From Gorillibacterium timonense (GTDB lineage: Bacteria > Bacillota > Bacilli > Paenibacillales > NBRC-103111), in NCBI RefSeq assembly GCF_001457415.1, contig NZ_LN881721.1:124001-188000 (forward strand): a stretch of 64,000 nucleotides of DNA, in the 5' to 3' direction. The notes under the pieces were generated by a model, which was not told where the DNA came from, made no database searches, and worked only from the letters and a program-made list of their open reading frames with translations. The translations under genes were made by a program, and so were the position numbers. This document shows, one piece after another, positions 35,151 to 44,014 of this stretch (its first letter is position 1; each line of letters starts with the position of its first letter).

Positions 35151-36482
35151 TTGGTCCACCGGAACAACCCGATACCGTCTCCCACGAAGGACACCCCTGC
35201 GCCTAAACCGGCTTCTCGCTCGACTGCCGGCGTTTGGCGGAAGGAGCTTTTGGCAGGTACGGTATCGTTTTTTGCGATTGTCTATATCATTATCGTCAAT
35301 TCCTCCATTTTGGCGGATGCCGGCATTCCTCAGAAAGCCGGCATCGTTGCGACGGTTCTCGCTTCGGCGGTCGGCTGCTTCCTCATGGGGCTGTGGGGCA
35401 AAGCTCCCCTGATTATCGCTCCGGGAATGGGCATCAACGCCATGTTCACGTACACGCTCGTGCAAGGGATGGGCATGACCTGGCAGCAGGCGCTGGCCGT
35501 GGTCATTCTGTCCGGCATCTGCTTCTTCGCCGTGAGCCTGACCTCCCTGATCGAGAAGCTGCGCACGGCCATCCCGGCGTCGCTTCAGGAAGCCATCTCG
35601 GTCGGCATCGGGCTTTTGCTCGTGCTCATCGGCCTGCAAAAGGGCGGGGTCATCGCTTCGGACGGAGCGTCCATCATCGCCGTCCAATCGTTTGCGAGCC
35701 CGGGCGTGCTGGTTACGCTCGCGACGCTCGCACTCACGTGTATCCTGTACATGCGCAAGGTACCGGGCAACCTTCTTCTGGCGATCCTCGGAGGAACGGT
35801 GCTGGCCTACCTGTTCGGAGTCGTTCCTGCGAAGGCGACTGGTCTGGAAGGCGGCTCGCCGTGGGCGGCTTACGGAGAAGTGTTCGGCCAGTTTTCGTTC
35901 AAAGGACTGCCCATCACGACACTCCTTGTCGCCGTCTTCTCGATGACGCTTGTCCTTGTGTTTGAAAGTGTGGGGCTTGTGAACGCTCAGCTTAAGATGA
36001 GCGGCAAGCCGGAGCGCTTCCGGCGCTCGATGCAAGCGACCTCGTTCACGGTGCTGCTGAGCGGCCTGCTCGGGACAAGCCCGACCGTCTCCACGGTAGA
36101 GGCTGCCGCCGGTATCTCGGCCGGAGGCCGCACCGGGCTCACCTCGATGGTGACCGGCGTCCTGTTCCTGGTCTCGCTGGTCGCGATGCCGGTCATTACG
36201 CTCGTGCCCGATCAGGCGGTCGCGCCGATTCTCATCTTCATCGGCGGCTTGATGATGCCGTCCATTCGGCACATCTCCTTCGACAAGCTGGAGGAAGGGC
36301 TGCCCGCCTTCTTCATCATCGCGTTCATTCCGCTCATGCACAGCATCGTGGATGGAATCGCGATCGGCTTCATCAGCTACGTGCTGTTCCATCTCGCGAT
36401 GGGCAAGCGGCGCGATGTGAAGCCGCTGTTTTATCTCATTTCGCTCTTGTTTGTGGCGCATTTTGGCCTGCAGGCGCTGTAA
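35151..36482 (+). CDS. NCS2-family nucleobase permease (AzgA/PbuG type)
   Basis: The 443-residue protein has about 12 to 14 membrane helices and the AzgA-type motifs: GMGINAMFTYTLVQG, QEAISVGIGLLLVLIGLQ and GTSPTVSTVEAAAGISAGGR. Members import adenine, guanine or hypoxanthine by proton symport. It starts at a TTG with AAGGTGG seven bases upstream. The first 30 residues are polar and proline-rich and should be cytoplasmic. It stands alone and ends before a strong terminator. Confidence 0.9.
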   Translation: MVHRNNPIPSPTKDTPAPKPASRSTAGVWRKELLAGTVSFFAIVYIIIVNSSILADAGIPQKAGIVATVLASAVGCFLMGLWGKAPLIIAPGMGINAMFTYTLVQGMGMTWQQALAVVILSGICFFAVSLTSLIEKLRTAIPASLQEAISVGIGLLLVLIGLQKGGVIASDGASIIAVQSFASPGVLVTLATLALTCILYMRKVPGNLLLAILGGTVLAYLFGVVPAKATGLEGGSPWAAYGEVFGQFSFKGLPITTLLVAVFSMTLVLVFESVGLVNAQLKMSGKPERFRRSMQATSFTVLLSGLLGTSPTVSTVEAAAGISAGGRTGLTSMVTGVLFLVSLVAMPVITLVPDQAVAPILIFIGGLMMPSIRHISFDKLEEGLPAFFIIAFIPLMHSIVDGIAIGFISYVLFHLAMGKRRDVKPLFYLISLLFVAHFGLQAL

Positions 36483-36565
36483 ATGGAGCAAGGGTCAGTC
36501 CCACAAGGGGTACGCCCGAGTTGATGATGCTGAGAGAGGCCTATTAGGATCCACACTCAAAAAAT

Positions 36566-36615
36566 AGCCGAACGCAATTCCAGGTTTTTTCCCTGGAGAT
36601 GCGTTCGGCTTTTTC
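36566..36615. terminator. Bidirectional rho-independent terminator
   Basis: AGCCGAACGCA (36566-36576) pairs with TGCGTTCGGCT (36600-36610), with an inner CCAGG/CCTGG stem. T5 follows on the plus strand and A6 precedes, so it also serves the minus-strand M56 gene. Confidence 0.85.
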
Positions 36616-36718
36616 TATTGCTTACGACTTGCGTGGGATTGGGTGGAGGGGAACCGGGAGGACCCAAGGTTCTCTTCTCCGCCTACTCCAAGGGAGCTTC
36701 AGGGTTTCTCTCCTCCTT

Positions 36719-38992
36719 TTATTGAACGGGAGCGAGGACCAAAGGCTTCAGGAGTTCTTCCTGGTTTTTGTCCATGCCTAGGCAGACGGCGGTATAATAG
36801 ATGTCATTTTGCTTCCACAAGTAGTAGGTTTGGCTTCTGACCTTCGATTGGTTGCTGTCGAGATAGAGGGGGCCGTAATAGACATGATCGTTGTCGGCGT
36901 AAGCCGAAATCTCGATGCCGTCGATCTCCAGCTTGCGAATGACCGAGAGCTTGGCCGTATCGAACAGCGGCGTTCGGCTCTGGTAAAGCGATAGCTCATC
37001 ATTCAGCTCATAGTCGGTGGAATCATACGGCGCGCGATAACTGTTCCATAAGGCGTCGGCAGCTTGTCGGAACGAATACCCGGTGTTCTGATCGTCCTTC
37101 CTCAGCAAGACCGAGTTGATCAGCGTAAGCTGGGTATCGGGTAGGTCGAGAGGGAACTTCACCTTAAAGCCGAGAATGTCCTTGGCTCTCCGCAAATCCG
37201 TCTCATCGTACAGAGGGAACGAATTTCCTTCCCCGTCGTAACGAACATGCCGAATCTGCTGTGGGAAGGCGAAAGAGTCCACGATTTTCGCCAACTCGTC
37301 CTCGGTGATATTTCTCCTGTGCAGCGGATGGCCTTCTTTTAAGGTATGGTTCTCGCTGTAGTAATTGATCGCATACCAGACGCCCTCGTCCTGCCAGACG
37401 AAGCTCTTGGCCGTCTCTGACTCGTGGTGTTCGTAGGCTTGGGTTTGGGTGACCAAGATGCCCTGGATATCGCCAAGCGTCAGGGGGTCATGCCGGTAGG
37501 CGAGAGGGAGAGCGGCTCCCCATGAATACGGGGCGATATTCCCCGTTCCCCATACCAAATCGTGTGTTTCGAGCAGATTGCCCTTTGAGGCGACCAGTTC
37601 GATGATATGCTCGTCCTCTTGTCCGAAATTCGATACAAACGTGATGAAGACCAAATTGTCGATGCGCTTGACGTACTTTTCGTCCACATCCACATTTTGA
37701 AGTCGGTAACCTTCCGGCAGATAGTCCGGTACTTTGAAGTCGAATCCGGAATAATCGGTCGCCCGGTCCAGATCGTGAAACCATTTGGAGAAGTCGTTCA
37801 GTCGAACGAGCATGAAGGAGGAATCCCCCGTCTTCCTGGCCCCTATCGGGTTCCCTATGCTTGAATCGGCGCCCTCTGCGGCCTCGCTCGCATTGGTGAG
37901 CAAGACCGCGCCGAGGGAAAGAACCAGAACAATCGCTGCGATGGACAGCTTGTACGAGCCTTTTTTAAACTTGGCGATCATGGTGATTCTCCGTTTCAAT
38001 TCATTTGGTTTCTCAAAGAAATGCGACAGGCTCATCCGCGAGGAGACTCCGCGGGAAACAAACCGCGAGAGCATAAGCAGGGTTCCTCCGTACTCTGAAG
38101 CTTCTCGCTCGCCCAGAATTTCCAGCACGCTCGCATCGCAGGAGACCTCGACATCCGCCTTCCTCTTCTTGGCTGCGAACCAAACAAACGGGTTGTACCA
38201 ATGCAGACCGATGGACAGCGCCCACAGGGAATTGAACCATAGATCCTTACGCTTGTAGTGGGCCAGCTCGTGCAGCAGGATGTGCGTCAATTGCTTGGAA
38301 TCGGCAATCGCAACCAGATCTTCGGGCAGATAAATTCTGGGCTTGCGCAAGCCATAAAGACAAGGACTGCGGAGAAGGCGAGTTTCATAGATGGGAATTG
38401 CCTTTCGAAGGTTCAACTTCTTCCTGCATGCCTCAAGAACGGTGAGCGCCTCCGGGTTGTCAAGCCTGCGTGACTCACGAATTCTTACGCGGAAGGTCAT
38501 CGCGCTGACCAGATAATATCCGGCGAAACCGAGAAGCCCTACCAGCCAGACAAGCGAGCCGATCGTCAGCCCATTCGCTCCATCCATAGCTTTTGCAAGG
38601 GCATTCGGAGGAGACGAGTTTTCGACGGCAGGATTGGGTTCATCTGTCGGGTTTGAGGCTGGGCCTGGAAGCAGCTTGTCCCCTTCGCTATGGGTGACGG
38701 TGATCTCCGATCGGGAGTCGGAGGTCGATGAACCGTCGAGAAGAGCATCCCTCTGATGGAAATTCCATTCTATCGGAAGCCCCTGCGGAACCAGATTAAA
38801 CAAGCTGACGGAGCTCTGCGGGGCGATGGGGACAAGCAGCTTGACCAAGACCAGAAGCCATAAAATCGATATGACTCTCGGGCTTAGACGATTCTGAACC
38901 AGCTTCCGAATCAGGAGCAGCAGCAACAGGATAATCGTCGCTGTCAGCGATGCGGTAAACAGGAGTGTAAAAGCCGCTTCCAGGTGCTTCAT
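36719..38992 (-). CDS. M56-family (BlaR1/MecR1-like) membrane metallopeptidase with DUF4367-like sensor region
   Basis: The 757-residue protein has hydrophobic helices at about 5-30, 40-58 and 140-165, a cytosolic metalloprotease loop with HELAHYKRKD (HExxH, near residue 240), and a helix at about 350-368 (LSIAAIVLVLSLGAVLLTNA). The external 385 residues are not a penicillin-binding domain; segments such as VPDYLPEGYRLQNVDVDEK resemble DUF4367-type sensors. BlaR1 proteins cleave their partner repressor when the sensor is triggered. The start overlaps the stop of the BlaI-type gene (ATGA), so the two are co-translated. Confidence 0.85.
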   Translation of the reverse strand: MKHLEAAFTLLFTASLTATIILLLLLLIRKLVQNRLSPRVISILWLLVLVKLLVPIAPQSSVSLFNLVPQGLPIEWNFHQRDALLDGSSTSDSRSEITVTHSEGDKLLPGPASNPTDEPNPAVENSSPPNALAKAMDGANGLTIGSLVWLVGLLGFAGYYLVSAMTFRVRIRESRRLDNPEALTVLEACRKKLNLRKAIPIYETRLLRSPCLYGLRKPRIYLPEDLVAIADSKQLTHILLHELAHYKRKDLWFNSLWALSIGLHWYNPFVWFAAKKRKADVEVSCDASVLEILGEREASEYGGTLLMLSRFVSRGVSSRMSLSHFFEKPNELKRRITMIAKFKKGSYKLSIAAIVLVLSLGAVLLTNASEAAEGADSSIGNPIGARKTGDSSFMLVRLNDFSKWFHDLDRATDYSGFDFKVPDYLPEGYRLQNVDVDEKYVKRIDNLVFITFVSNFGQEDEHIIELVASKGNLLETHDLVWGTGNIAPYSWGAALPLAYRHDPLTLGDIQGILVTQTQAYEHHESETAKSFVWQDEGVWYAINYYSENHTLKEGHPLHRRNITEDELAKIVDSFAFPQQIRHVRYDGEGNSFPLYDETDLRRAKDILGFKVKFPLDLPDTQLTLINSVLLRKDDQNTGYSFRQAADALWNSYRAPYDSTDYELNDELSLYQSRTPLFDTAKLSVIRKLEIDGIEISAYADNDHVYYGPLYLDSNQSKVRSQTYYLWKQNDIYYTAVCLGMDKNQEELLKPLVLAPVQ

Positions 38993-39366
38993 GCTTTCTT
39001 CTTCTGTTCTAAGATCTTCTGGAGCTCTTCAATATCTTTCTCGGAGAGCGGCTCTTCCTGGAGAAATTTCGCGCAGAGCATTCCGACCGCCCCGTCGTAT
39101 ACTCGGTCTAGGAAGGATCGGTTCTCGGTTTTTAAGTAGTCATCGTGCGAGACCAGCGGATAATACAGGTAGTTCCGGCCGGACTTTTCGAATCGGATGG
39201 CGTTCTTCTTATGCAGTCGGTTCAAGAAGGTCTTGATCGTTTGATCGGACCATTGCATCTGCTGCGTCAGCTTGGAAATGATCTCGTTAGCGGACAAAGG
39301 CTCCTCCTGCCATAGCAGCTTCATCACTTCGCTTTCGGCTTCGGTAATGCGTGGGGTCTCGTTCAT
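38989..39366 (-). CDS. BlaI/MecI-family repressor
   Basis: The 125-residue protein has the BlaI winged helix (ITEAESEVMKLLWQEEPLSA, then SDQTIKTFLNRLHKK) and a helical dimerisation tail (SEKDIEELQKILEQKK). BlaI repressors are inactivated by cleavage by the partner M56 protease. ATG 39366 is preferred to GTG 39375 because AGGGTG then has proper spacing. Two palindromes immediately upstream (39393-39434) are the likely operators. No beta-lactamase gene adjoins this pair. Confidence 0.9.
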   Translation of the reverse strand: MNETPRITEAESEVMKLLWQEEPLSANEIISKLTQQMQWSDQTIKTFLNRLHKKNAIRFEKSGRNYLYYPLVSHDDYLKTENRSFLDRVYDGAVGMLCAKFLQEEPLSEKDIEELQKILEQKKKA

Positions 39367-39392
39367 CTCGTTCACCCTTTTTCTGTCATTTT

Positions 39393-39434
39393 GTTTACGA
39401 TCGTAAACGATATCGTTAGTTTACAAGTGTAAAC
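39393..39434. promoter_or_regulatory. Two BlaI-type operators before the blaI-M56 pair
   Basis: GTTTACGATCGTAAAC (39393-39408) is a perfect palindrome; GTTTACAAGTGTAAAC (39419-39434) has the same GTTTAC-N4-GTAAAC arms. Their centres are 26 bases apart. The arm sequence differs from the ATACTAC sites at 49935 and 51220. Confidence 0.75.
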
Positions 39435-39633
39435 GGTTCGTGTCAAGCGGGAATTCTAGTCGTTGGCGAGGAATAACAATTGATAGTAAGACCTCTCCGC
39501 CATCTCTTGTCGGGGGCTCATTTCCATTGCTGTGATTAGTATGGTTCAAATATAATAAGGAATATAATCTAAGTAGAAACGCGAACATCCTTCTTGAGCG
39601 TGTCTTCAAACTGTAGGGTAGGAGGCGGGAAAC

Positions 39634-41151
39634 ATGAGCACCCAACAGAAGAATGCCGACGTGATCTTAATCGGTGCCGGGATCATGAGTGCGACGTTAG
39701 GGGCATTGCTGAAGGAACTCGTACCGGATTGGGAGATTACTGTGTTTGAGCGGCGAGCCAAGGCTGGGGAGGAAAGCTCGAACGAATGGAACAACGCGGG
39801 GACGGGGCACTCTTCTCTGTGCGAGCTGAACTATACGGTCGAACGGCCGGACGGGTCCATGGAGATCAGCAAGGCGATCAAGGTGAATGAAGAGTTTCAG
39901 ATCTCCAAGCAGTTCTGGTCTTACCTCGTGAAAAGCAACCTGATCGAGAATCCTCGGGATTTTATCGCGCCGGTGCCGCATATGAGTTTTGTGCAAGGGG
40001 AAGAAGCGGTTGCCTTTCTGAAAAAAAGGTATAAAGCGCTTTCAAGTCATCCTCTGTTTCTAGGAATGGAATTTTCCGATGACCCGGCTAAGCTCGCGGA
40101 ATGGATTCCGCTGATGATGAAGGACCGGCTCGTGAACGAGCCGATTGCAGCCACTCGAATCGATTCAGGGACGGATGTGAACTTCGGTGCTTTAACTCGC
40201 ATCCTGTTTGCCCACCTGCACGAGAATAACGTCAATATCCGGTTTCAGCATCATGTGAAGGATATGGAGCGCACCCGCGATGGCTTGTGGGAGCTGAAGG
40301 TGCGGAATGCCGAAGGCACCATCGAGCGCCACCGGGCAAAGTTCGTTTTCATCGGCGGCGGGGGAGGCAGCCTCCATCTGCTGCAAAAATCCGGAATCCC
40401 GGAAGGGAAAGGGATCGGTGGATTTCCGGTAAGCGGACTGTTTATGGTCTGCCGGAAGCCGGAGCTTGCCAGCCAGCATCATGCCAAGGTGTACGGGAAG
40501 GCTCCGGTCGGCGCTCCTCCCATGTCGGTTCCCCATCTGGATACCCGGGTGATCGATAAGGAAGAATCGCTGCTATTCGGGCCTTTTGCCGGGTTCTCGC
40601 CCAAATTTCTCAAATTTGGTTCCGTGTTCGATCTGATCACTTCCGTCAAGCCGCACAATCTAGTCACGATGCTCGCGGCAGGCGTGAAAAACGCGGCCCT
40701 CACCACTTACCTCATCCAGCAGGTGCTGCTGTCCAAGGAAAAACGCATGGATGCTTTGCGGGAGTTCGTTCCGAACGCCAAAAACGAGGATTGGGATCTG
40801 CTGATGGCGGGCCAGCGCGTGCAGATCATTAAGGATACGGCGGCCGGCAAAGGAACACTTCAATTTGGCACGGAGGTGATCTGTGCTGCCGACGGCTCGA
40901 TCGCCGCCTTGCTCGGAGCTTCCCCGGGGGCTTCCACCGCTGTGTCCGTTATGCTGGAGGTCCTCACGAGATGCTTCCCGGAGCATATCTCGGCGTGGGA
41001 GCCGAAGCTGAAGGAAATGATTCCTTCGTACGGCGTGTCCCTGCTGGCTCATCCGGAGGCCATGCACGACATTCACGACTCCATCGTCCAGCCGCTTGGC
41101 CTAACTCCTGAAGGAGGGGAGCAGGAGATAAAGACCGCTATTCATCCGTAA
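39634..41151 (+). CDS. mqo: Malate:quinone oxidoreductase
   Basis: The 505-residue flavoprotein starts with the FAD-binding fold ([20 protein letters not shown]) and has the Mqo-typical [38 protein letters not shown] and [11 protein letters not shown]. It oxidises L-malate to oxaloacetate and passes electrons to menaquinone at the inner face of the membrane. GTAGGAGGCGGG precedes ATG 39634, and a TATAAT at 39563-39568 is the likely -10. It is monocistronic and divergent from the BlaI-M56 pair. Confidence 0.95.
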   Translation: MSTQQKNADVILIGAGIMSATLGALLKELVPDWEITVFERRAKAGEESSNEWNNAGTGHSSLCELNYTVERPDGSMEISKAIKVNEEFQISKQFWSYLVKSNLIENPRDFIAPVPHMSFVQGEEAVAFLKKRYKALSSHPLFLGMEFSDDPAKLAEWIPLMMKDRLVNEPIAATRIDSGTDVNFGALTRILFAHLHENNVNIRFQHHVKDMERTRDGLWELKVRNAEGTIERHRAKFVFIGGGGGSLHLLQKSGIPEGKGIGGFPVSGLFMVCRKPELASQHHAKVYGKAPVGAPPMSVPHLDTRVIDKEESLLFGPFAGFSPKFLKFGSVFDLITSVKPHNLVTMLAAGVKNAALTTYLIQQVLLSKEKRMDALREFVPNAKNEDWDLLMAGQRVQIIKDTAAGKGTLQFGTEVICAADGSIAALLGASPGASTAVSVMLEVLTRCFPEHISAWEPKLKEMIPSYGVSLLAHPEAMHDIHDSIVQPLGLTPEGGEQEIKTAIHP

Positions 41152-41172
41152 GGGGGAGCGCCCCCATCAACC

Positions 41173-41210
41173 GACAGGCAGCCCGCCGTATGGCAGGGCT
41201 GTCTTTTTCT
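41173..41210 (+). terminator. Rho-independent terminator after mqo
   Basis: CAGCCC (41179-41184) pairs with GGGCTG (41196-41201), extended by GAC/GTC with a bulge; TTTTTCT follows. Confidence 0.7.
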
Positions 41211-41319
41211 CAATGACGGATTGCTGATTATTGATGGTGGATACTCGGCTCAATAGCAGGTAAGATGATGACATTCCTCGTTTTTCGGGGCCGTCATTTT
41301 CATGCACAGGGAGAATGAC

Positions 41320-41515
41320 ATGGAAGAGCAATCCGTTTTCGAGCTGGTAAGGGCCGTTACGGCGGGGCAAAGCTGCGCTTGACCCTATTCGCCAAGCTGA
41401 CGGAGCCGGAGCGTGAGAAGCGGGGAGTATGGATGAAGGGGAGCAGTGGATTTTCGATCCGGACGGCATTTCGCTGGCAGTCTGCCATGCCGTTCATCGG
41501 GGGCAAGTGAGATAG
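41320..41515 (+). pseudogene. Remnant of a small gene with frameshifts
   Basis: An ATG at 41320 with AGGGAGAA upstream reads MEEQSVFELVRAVTAGQSCA and stops. Protein-like text continues in the next frame (KLRLTLFAKLTEPEREKRGV) and then in a third (EGEQWIFDPDGISLAVCHAV) up to TAG 41513-41515. The simplest reading is one small gene of about 65 codons with two frameshifts. No family recognised. The rest of 41212-41530 shows nothing else. Confidence 0.35.
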
Positions 41516-41529
41516 AAGGGAGCCATGTA

Positions 41530-42087
41530 GTGGTGATTCTAGAAACAGACCGATTGGTGATCCGAAGGTTTCGTGAAGACGACTGGAAGGACTTGTTTGA
41601 GTATCTTTCGCAAGAGGCGGTTGTCCAATATGAACCCTATGGTGTCTTCAGCGAAGAGGATTGCAGGAAAGAAGCCGTCAGCCGTTCGCAGAATGAAGCC
41701 TTTTGGGCGGTGTGTCGAAAAAACGATCATAAACTCATTGGCAATCTATACTTCAAACAGCAAGAGCCTCTCCCATTCTTAACTTGGGAGCTCGGATATG
41801 TCTTTAACACGGCCTATTGGGGACAAGGTTATGCGCATGAGGCTTGCAACCGAATGCTGAAGCATGCTTTCGAGCAAATGGGAGCTCATCGGGTCATGGC
41901 AAGATGCAACCCTGACAATACATCTTCCTGGAGGCTAATGGAACGACTTTCGATGAGAAGGGGGGGACATTTTCGAAAACCCGCTTTCTTTAAAAAAACG
42001 GATGATGGAAAACCGATATGGCATGATGCTTATCAATATTCCATCTTGGATGAAGAATTTGCTGCAATCGAGGGATTGAACACTTAA
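41530..42087 (+). CDS. GNAT acetyltransferase (RimJ/RimL type)
   Basis: The 185-residue protein begins MVILETDRLVIRRFREDDWK, the usual RimJ/RimL opening, and carries the acetyl-CoA loop NTAYWGQGYAHEACNRML around residue 95 and NTSSWRLMERL. It should acetylate an N-terminal amino group or a small amine. GTG 41530 has GGGAG seven bases upstream. Near the C-terminus the usual G-F-x-x-E segment reads SMRRGGHFRKPAFF, normal for the family. Confidence 0.87.
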   Translation: MVILETDRLVIRRFREDDWKDLFEYLSQEAVVQYEPYGVFSEEDCRKEAVSRSQNEAFWAVCRKNDHKLIGNLYFKQQEPLPFLTWELGYVFNTAYWGQGYAHEACNRMLKHAFEQMGAHRVMARCNPDNTSSWRLMERLSMRRGGHFRKPAFFKKTDDGKPIWHDAYQYSILDEEFAAIEGLNT

Positions 42088-42112
42088 AGTTGTTGGAGAA
42101 AGGATGTTCGAG

Positions 42113-42346
42113 ATGAGCACTTCTCTTTATTACAGCGCGACACGCACGACGCCACTGACTGCGGAGGAACAGCAACAGATTGCCGAGTGGATCGAAACGT
42201 ACAGCTTGGAAAACGCGAAGGAAGACTTTGATACCGTAAGCGAGGAAGAGTGGGAAGCCTTCACGGTGTATAACCCAACCGACCCTATGCAGTCAGATGT
42301 CATCTTCGAAGGCGCAACTCGCCTGCCGGATGGATCGCCGGAGGCG
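42113..42346 (+). pseudogene. 3'-truncated conserved hypothetical gene
   Basis: From ATG 42113, with GGAGAAAGG upstream, the sequence is convincingly protein-like for about 78 codons: STSLYYSATRTTPLTAEEQQ, then acidic helices and EEWEAFTVYNPTDPM and VIFEGATRLPDGS. After that the frame runs without a stop into the terminator hairpin at 42347-42398 and on to 42559, antisense to the YceI gene. I infer that the original 3' end was lost by deletion. I do not know the family's function. Confidence 0.5.
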
Positions 42347-42398
42347 AAAACGGATCGCCCTTGTCTGCAGCAGTCTGCAGCGAGGAGCGATCCGTTTT
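42347..42398. terminator. Hairpin between truncated gene and YceI gene
   Basis: AAAACGGATCGC (42347-42358) pairs with GCGATCCGTTTT (42387-42398), with an inner CTGCAG pair. It probably terminates the minus-strand YceI transcript and any plus-strand transcript. Confidence 0.7.
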
Positions 42399-42417
42399 GT
42401 TCATCTGCGTCCATCCA

Positions 42418-43140
42418 TTACGATTTATCCAGAACCAGTTCGAGGCGTACTGCGACGTCGTTTTCAGTGGACAGCACGACGCTGTGGGGGTTCTTCATAC
42501 CGAAGTCGTCGAAGGTGACGGTGGTCGTGCCCGACAGCAGGAGCTGTCCTTTATTGTAAACGGCCTTGCTCGCGAAGGTGACGTCCTTGTCGATACCGCG
42601 GACGTTTAGCGTTCCTTTCATGGTGAAGTCGTAGGCCGTTCCCTCGGTCCACTCACCTGGCAAGCCCTCGAAGGCGGTGGCGGTGAAGGTTGCCTGCGGG
42701 AACTGGCCCGCGTCAAAGAAATCCGCGCTCTTCACATGCTCATCCCGCTGCGAGTTGCCGGAATCGATGACCGTCATGTCGATCGTCCCGGTCGCGGACG
42801 TCTGGGAGGGGTCATCGACATTCAGCGCCCAGTCGCCGCTGACGGCTTTGTCGACGAAGTTGACCGTCTCCTTGGAGGTGGTGACGGAGAAGTAGACGTT
42901 CGACGAATCAGCGATCGCCCACTTTCCGTTCAACTGCTCGCCGGTGGCGGCGCCGGTTGCTTCCGATGTTGCATCGGCGCTTGCCGCCGGAGAAGCGGCT
43001 GCAGGGGAGCTCGACGGAATGACCGACTCGATCTCAACGTTGTTGCCAACATAATTATTCATCAGTGCATACCCGCCTCCGCCCAACACGGCAACGGCGA
43101 TGATGCCGGAGGCGAGCCATAGCTTCGCTTTTTTCTTCAC
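42418..43140 (-). CDS. YceI-family lipid-binding-type secreted protein
   Basis: The 240-residue protein has an N-terminal membrane anchor or signal (KLWLASGIIAVAVLGGGGYA, residues 5-24), an Ala/Ser/Thr-rich linker to about residue 70, and a YceI domain (GKWAIADSSNVYFSVTTSKE, TGTIDMTVIDSG, DEHVKSADFFDAGQFPQATF). YceI proteins form a lipocalin-like barrel that binds isoprenoids or other lipids. GTG 43140 follows AGGAGGAAACC. It is divergent from a two-component system at 43331, which may control it. Confidence 0.88.
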   Translation of the reverse strand: MKKKAKLWLASGIIAVAVLGGGGYALMNNYVGNNVEIESVIPSSSPAAASPAASADATSEATGAATGEQLNGKWAIADSSNVYFSVTTSKETVNFVDKAVSGDWALNVDDPSQTSATGTIDMTVIDSGNSQRDEHVKSADFFDAGQFPQATFTATAFEGLPGEWTEGTAYDFTMKGTLNVRGIDKDVTFASKAVYNKGQLLLSGTTTVTFDDFGMKNPHSVVLSTENDVAVRLELVLDKS

Positions 43141-43330
43141 AGTGGTTTCCTCCTGTTTCTATCTGTTTTTTGGTGATGAGAAGAGCTTGAACCCAAGCCT
43201 ACCAGACGAAAATGTCAGGAAGATGTCAAACAAAAATTTAGCAGCCGAATCGGTTAATCCCCTTGCGACGAGCTTTCCCTTATGTAAAAGTAGCAGTACG
43301 AACATGCGAAAAAGGGGGTGACGGAACGTC

Positions 43331-44014
43331 ATGAAGTCGATTCTGATCGTAGAGGACGAAGAGGCCATCTCGCGCGTATTGGCCGCTTATTTGAAGAAGG
43401 CCGGGTTTCTCGTCAGCCGGGCGGCCGACGGAATCGAGGCCATTCGGCAGTTCGAAGAAGGCGACTACTCGCTGGTGCTGCTCGATGTTACGCTTCCCGG
43501 CATGGACGGCTGGGAGCTCTTGAAGCAGATTCGCGCGAAGAGTCCGTGCCCGGTCATCATGCTGACCGCTCGCGACCAGCTTCAGGATCGGCTCAGCGGA
43601 CTGAACGGCGGAGCGGACGACTATATGACGAAGCCGTTCGTGCCGGAGGAGGTCGTCGCTCGGGTGCAGGCGGTGCTGCGCAGAAGGCCGCATTGGACAG
43701 ACGGGGACAGCAAGCGCTTCTTCGGGAACCTGCTGGTCGACTATGCCTCCCGATCCGTGTACTTGAATGCGGCGGAGGTCTCCTTGACCCCGCGGGATTT
43801 GTCGCTCCTGCTGTTTTTGGCGGAGCATCCAAACCGCATTTATACGAGGGAGCAGCTCATCGAGCAGGTGTGGGGCATGGATTACGACGGAAGCGACCGA
43901 GCGGTCGACCTGTCCATCAAACGACTGCGCCAGTCGCTCACGCACTGGTCGGCGGAGGCGGGCGAGATCCGCACGCTGCGGGGAACGGGGTATCAATTTT
44001 GGATCGGAGAATAA
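43331..44014 (+). CDS. OmpR-family response regulator
   Basis: The 227-residue protein has a receiver domain (ILIVEDEEAISRVLAAYLKK, phosphoacceptor Asp in LLDVTLPGMDG around residue 53, Lys in YMTKPF) and an OmpR-type winged helix (LTPRDLSLLLFLAEHPNRIY, then GSDRAVDLSIKRLRQSL). ATG 43331 follows a GGGGGTGACGG ribosome site. The kinase gene overlaps its end. The YceI gene is divergent and shares the 190-base control region. Confidence 0.93.
   Translation: MKSILIVEDEEAISRVLAAYLKKAGFLVSRAADGIEAIRQFEEGDYSLVLLDVTLPGMDGWELLKQIRAKSPCPVIMLTARDQLQDRLSGLNGGADDYMTKPFVPEEVVARVQAVLRRRPHWTDGDSKRFFGNLLVDYASRSVYLNAAEVSLTPRDLSLLLFLAEHPNRIYTREQLIEQVWGMDYDGSDRAVDLSIKRLRQSLTHWSAEAGEIRTLRGTGYQFWIGE

Noticed and set aside
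35091-36491. A 466-codon minus-strand frame opposite the purine permease
   Set aside because: It is rich in Arg, Asp, His and Gln as expected for the complement of membrane-protein codons, and has no start signals.
36483-36540. GTCCCACAAGGGGTACGCCC as a third copy of the repeat that flanks fic
   Set aside because: Only CCACAAGGGG matches; the GGGCAAGTTT half is missing, so I do not count it as the same element.
43318-44000. One long fusion protein running from 43318 to 45414
   Set aside because: The first 680 bases of that frame are the shadow of the response-regulator gene; kinase-like sequence begins only near 44000.
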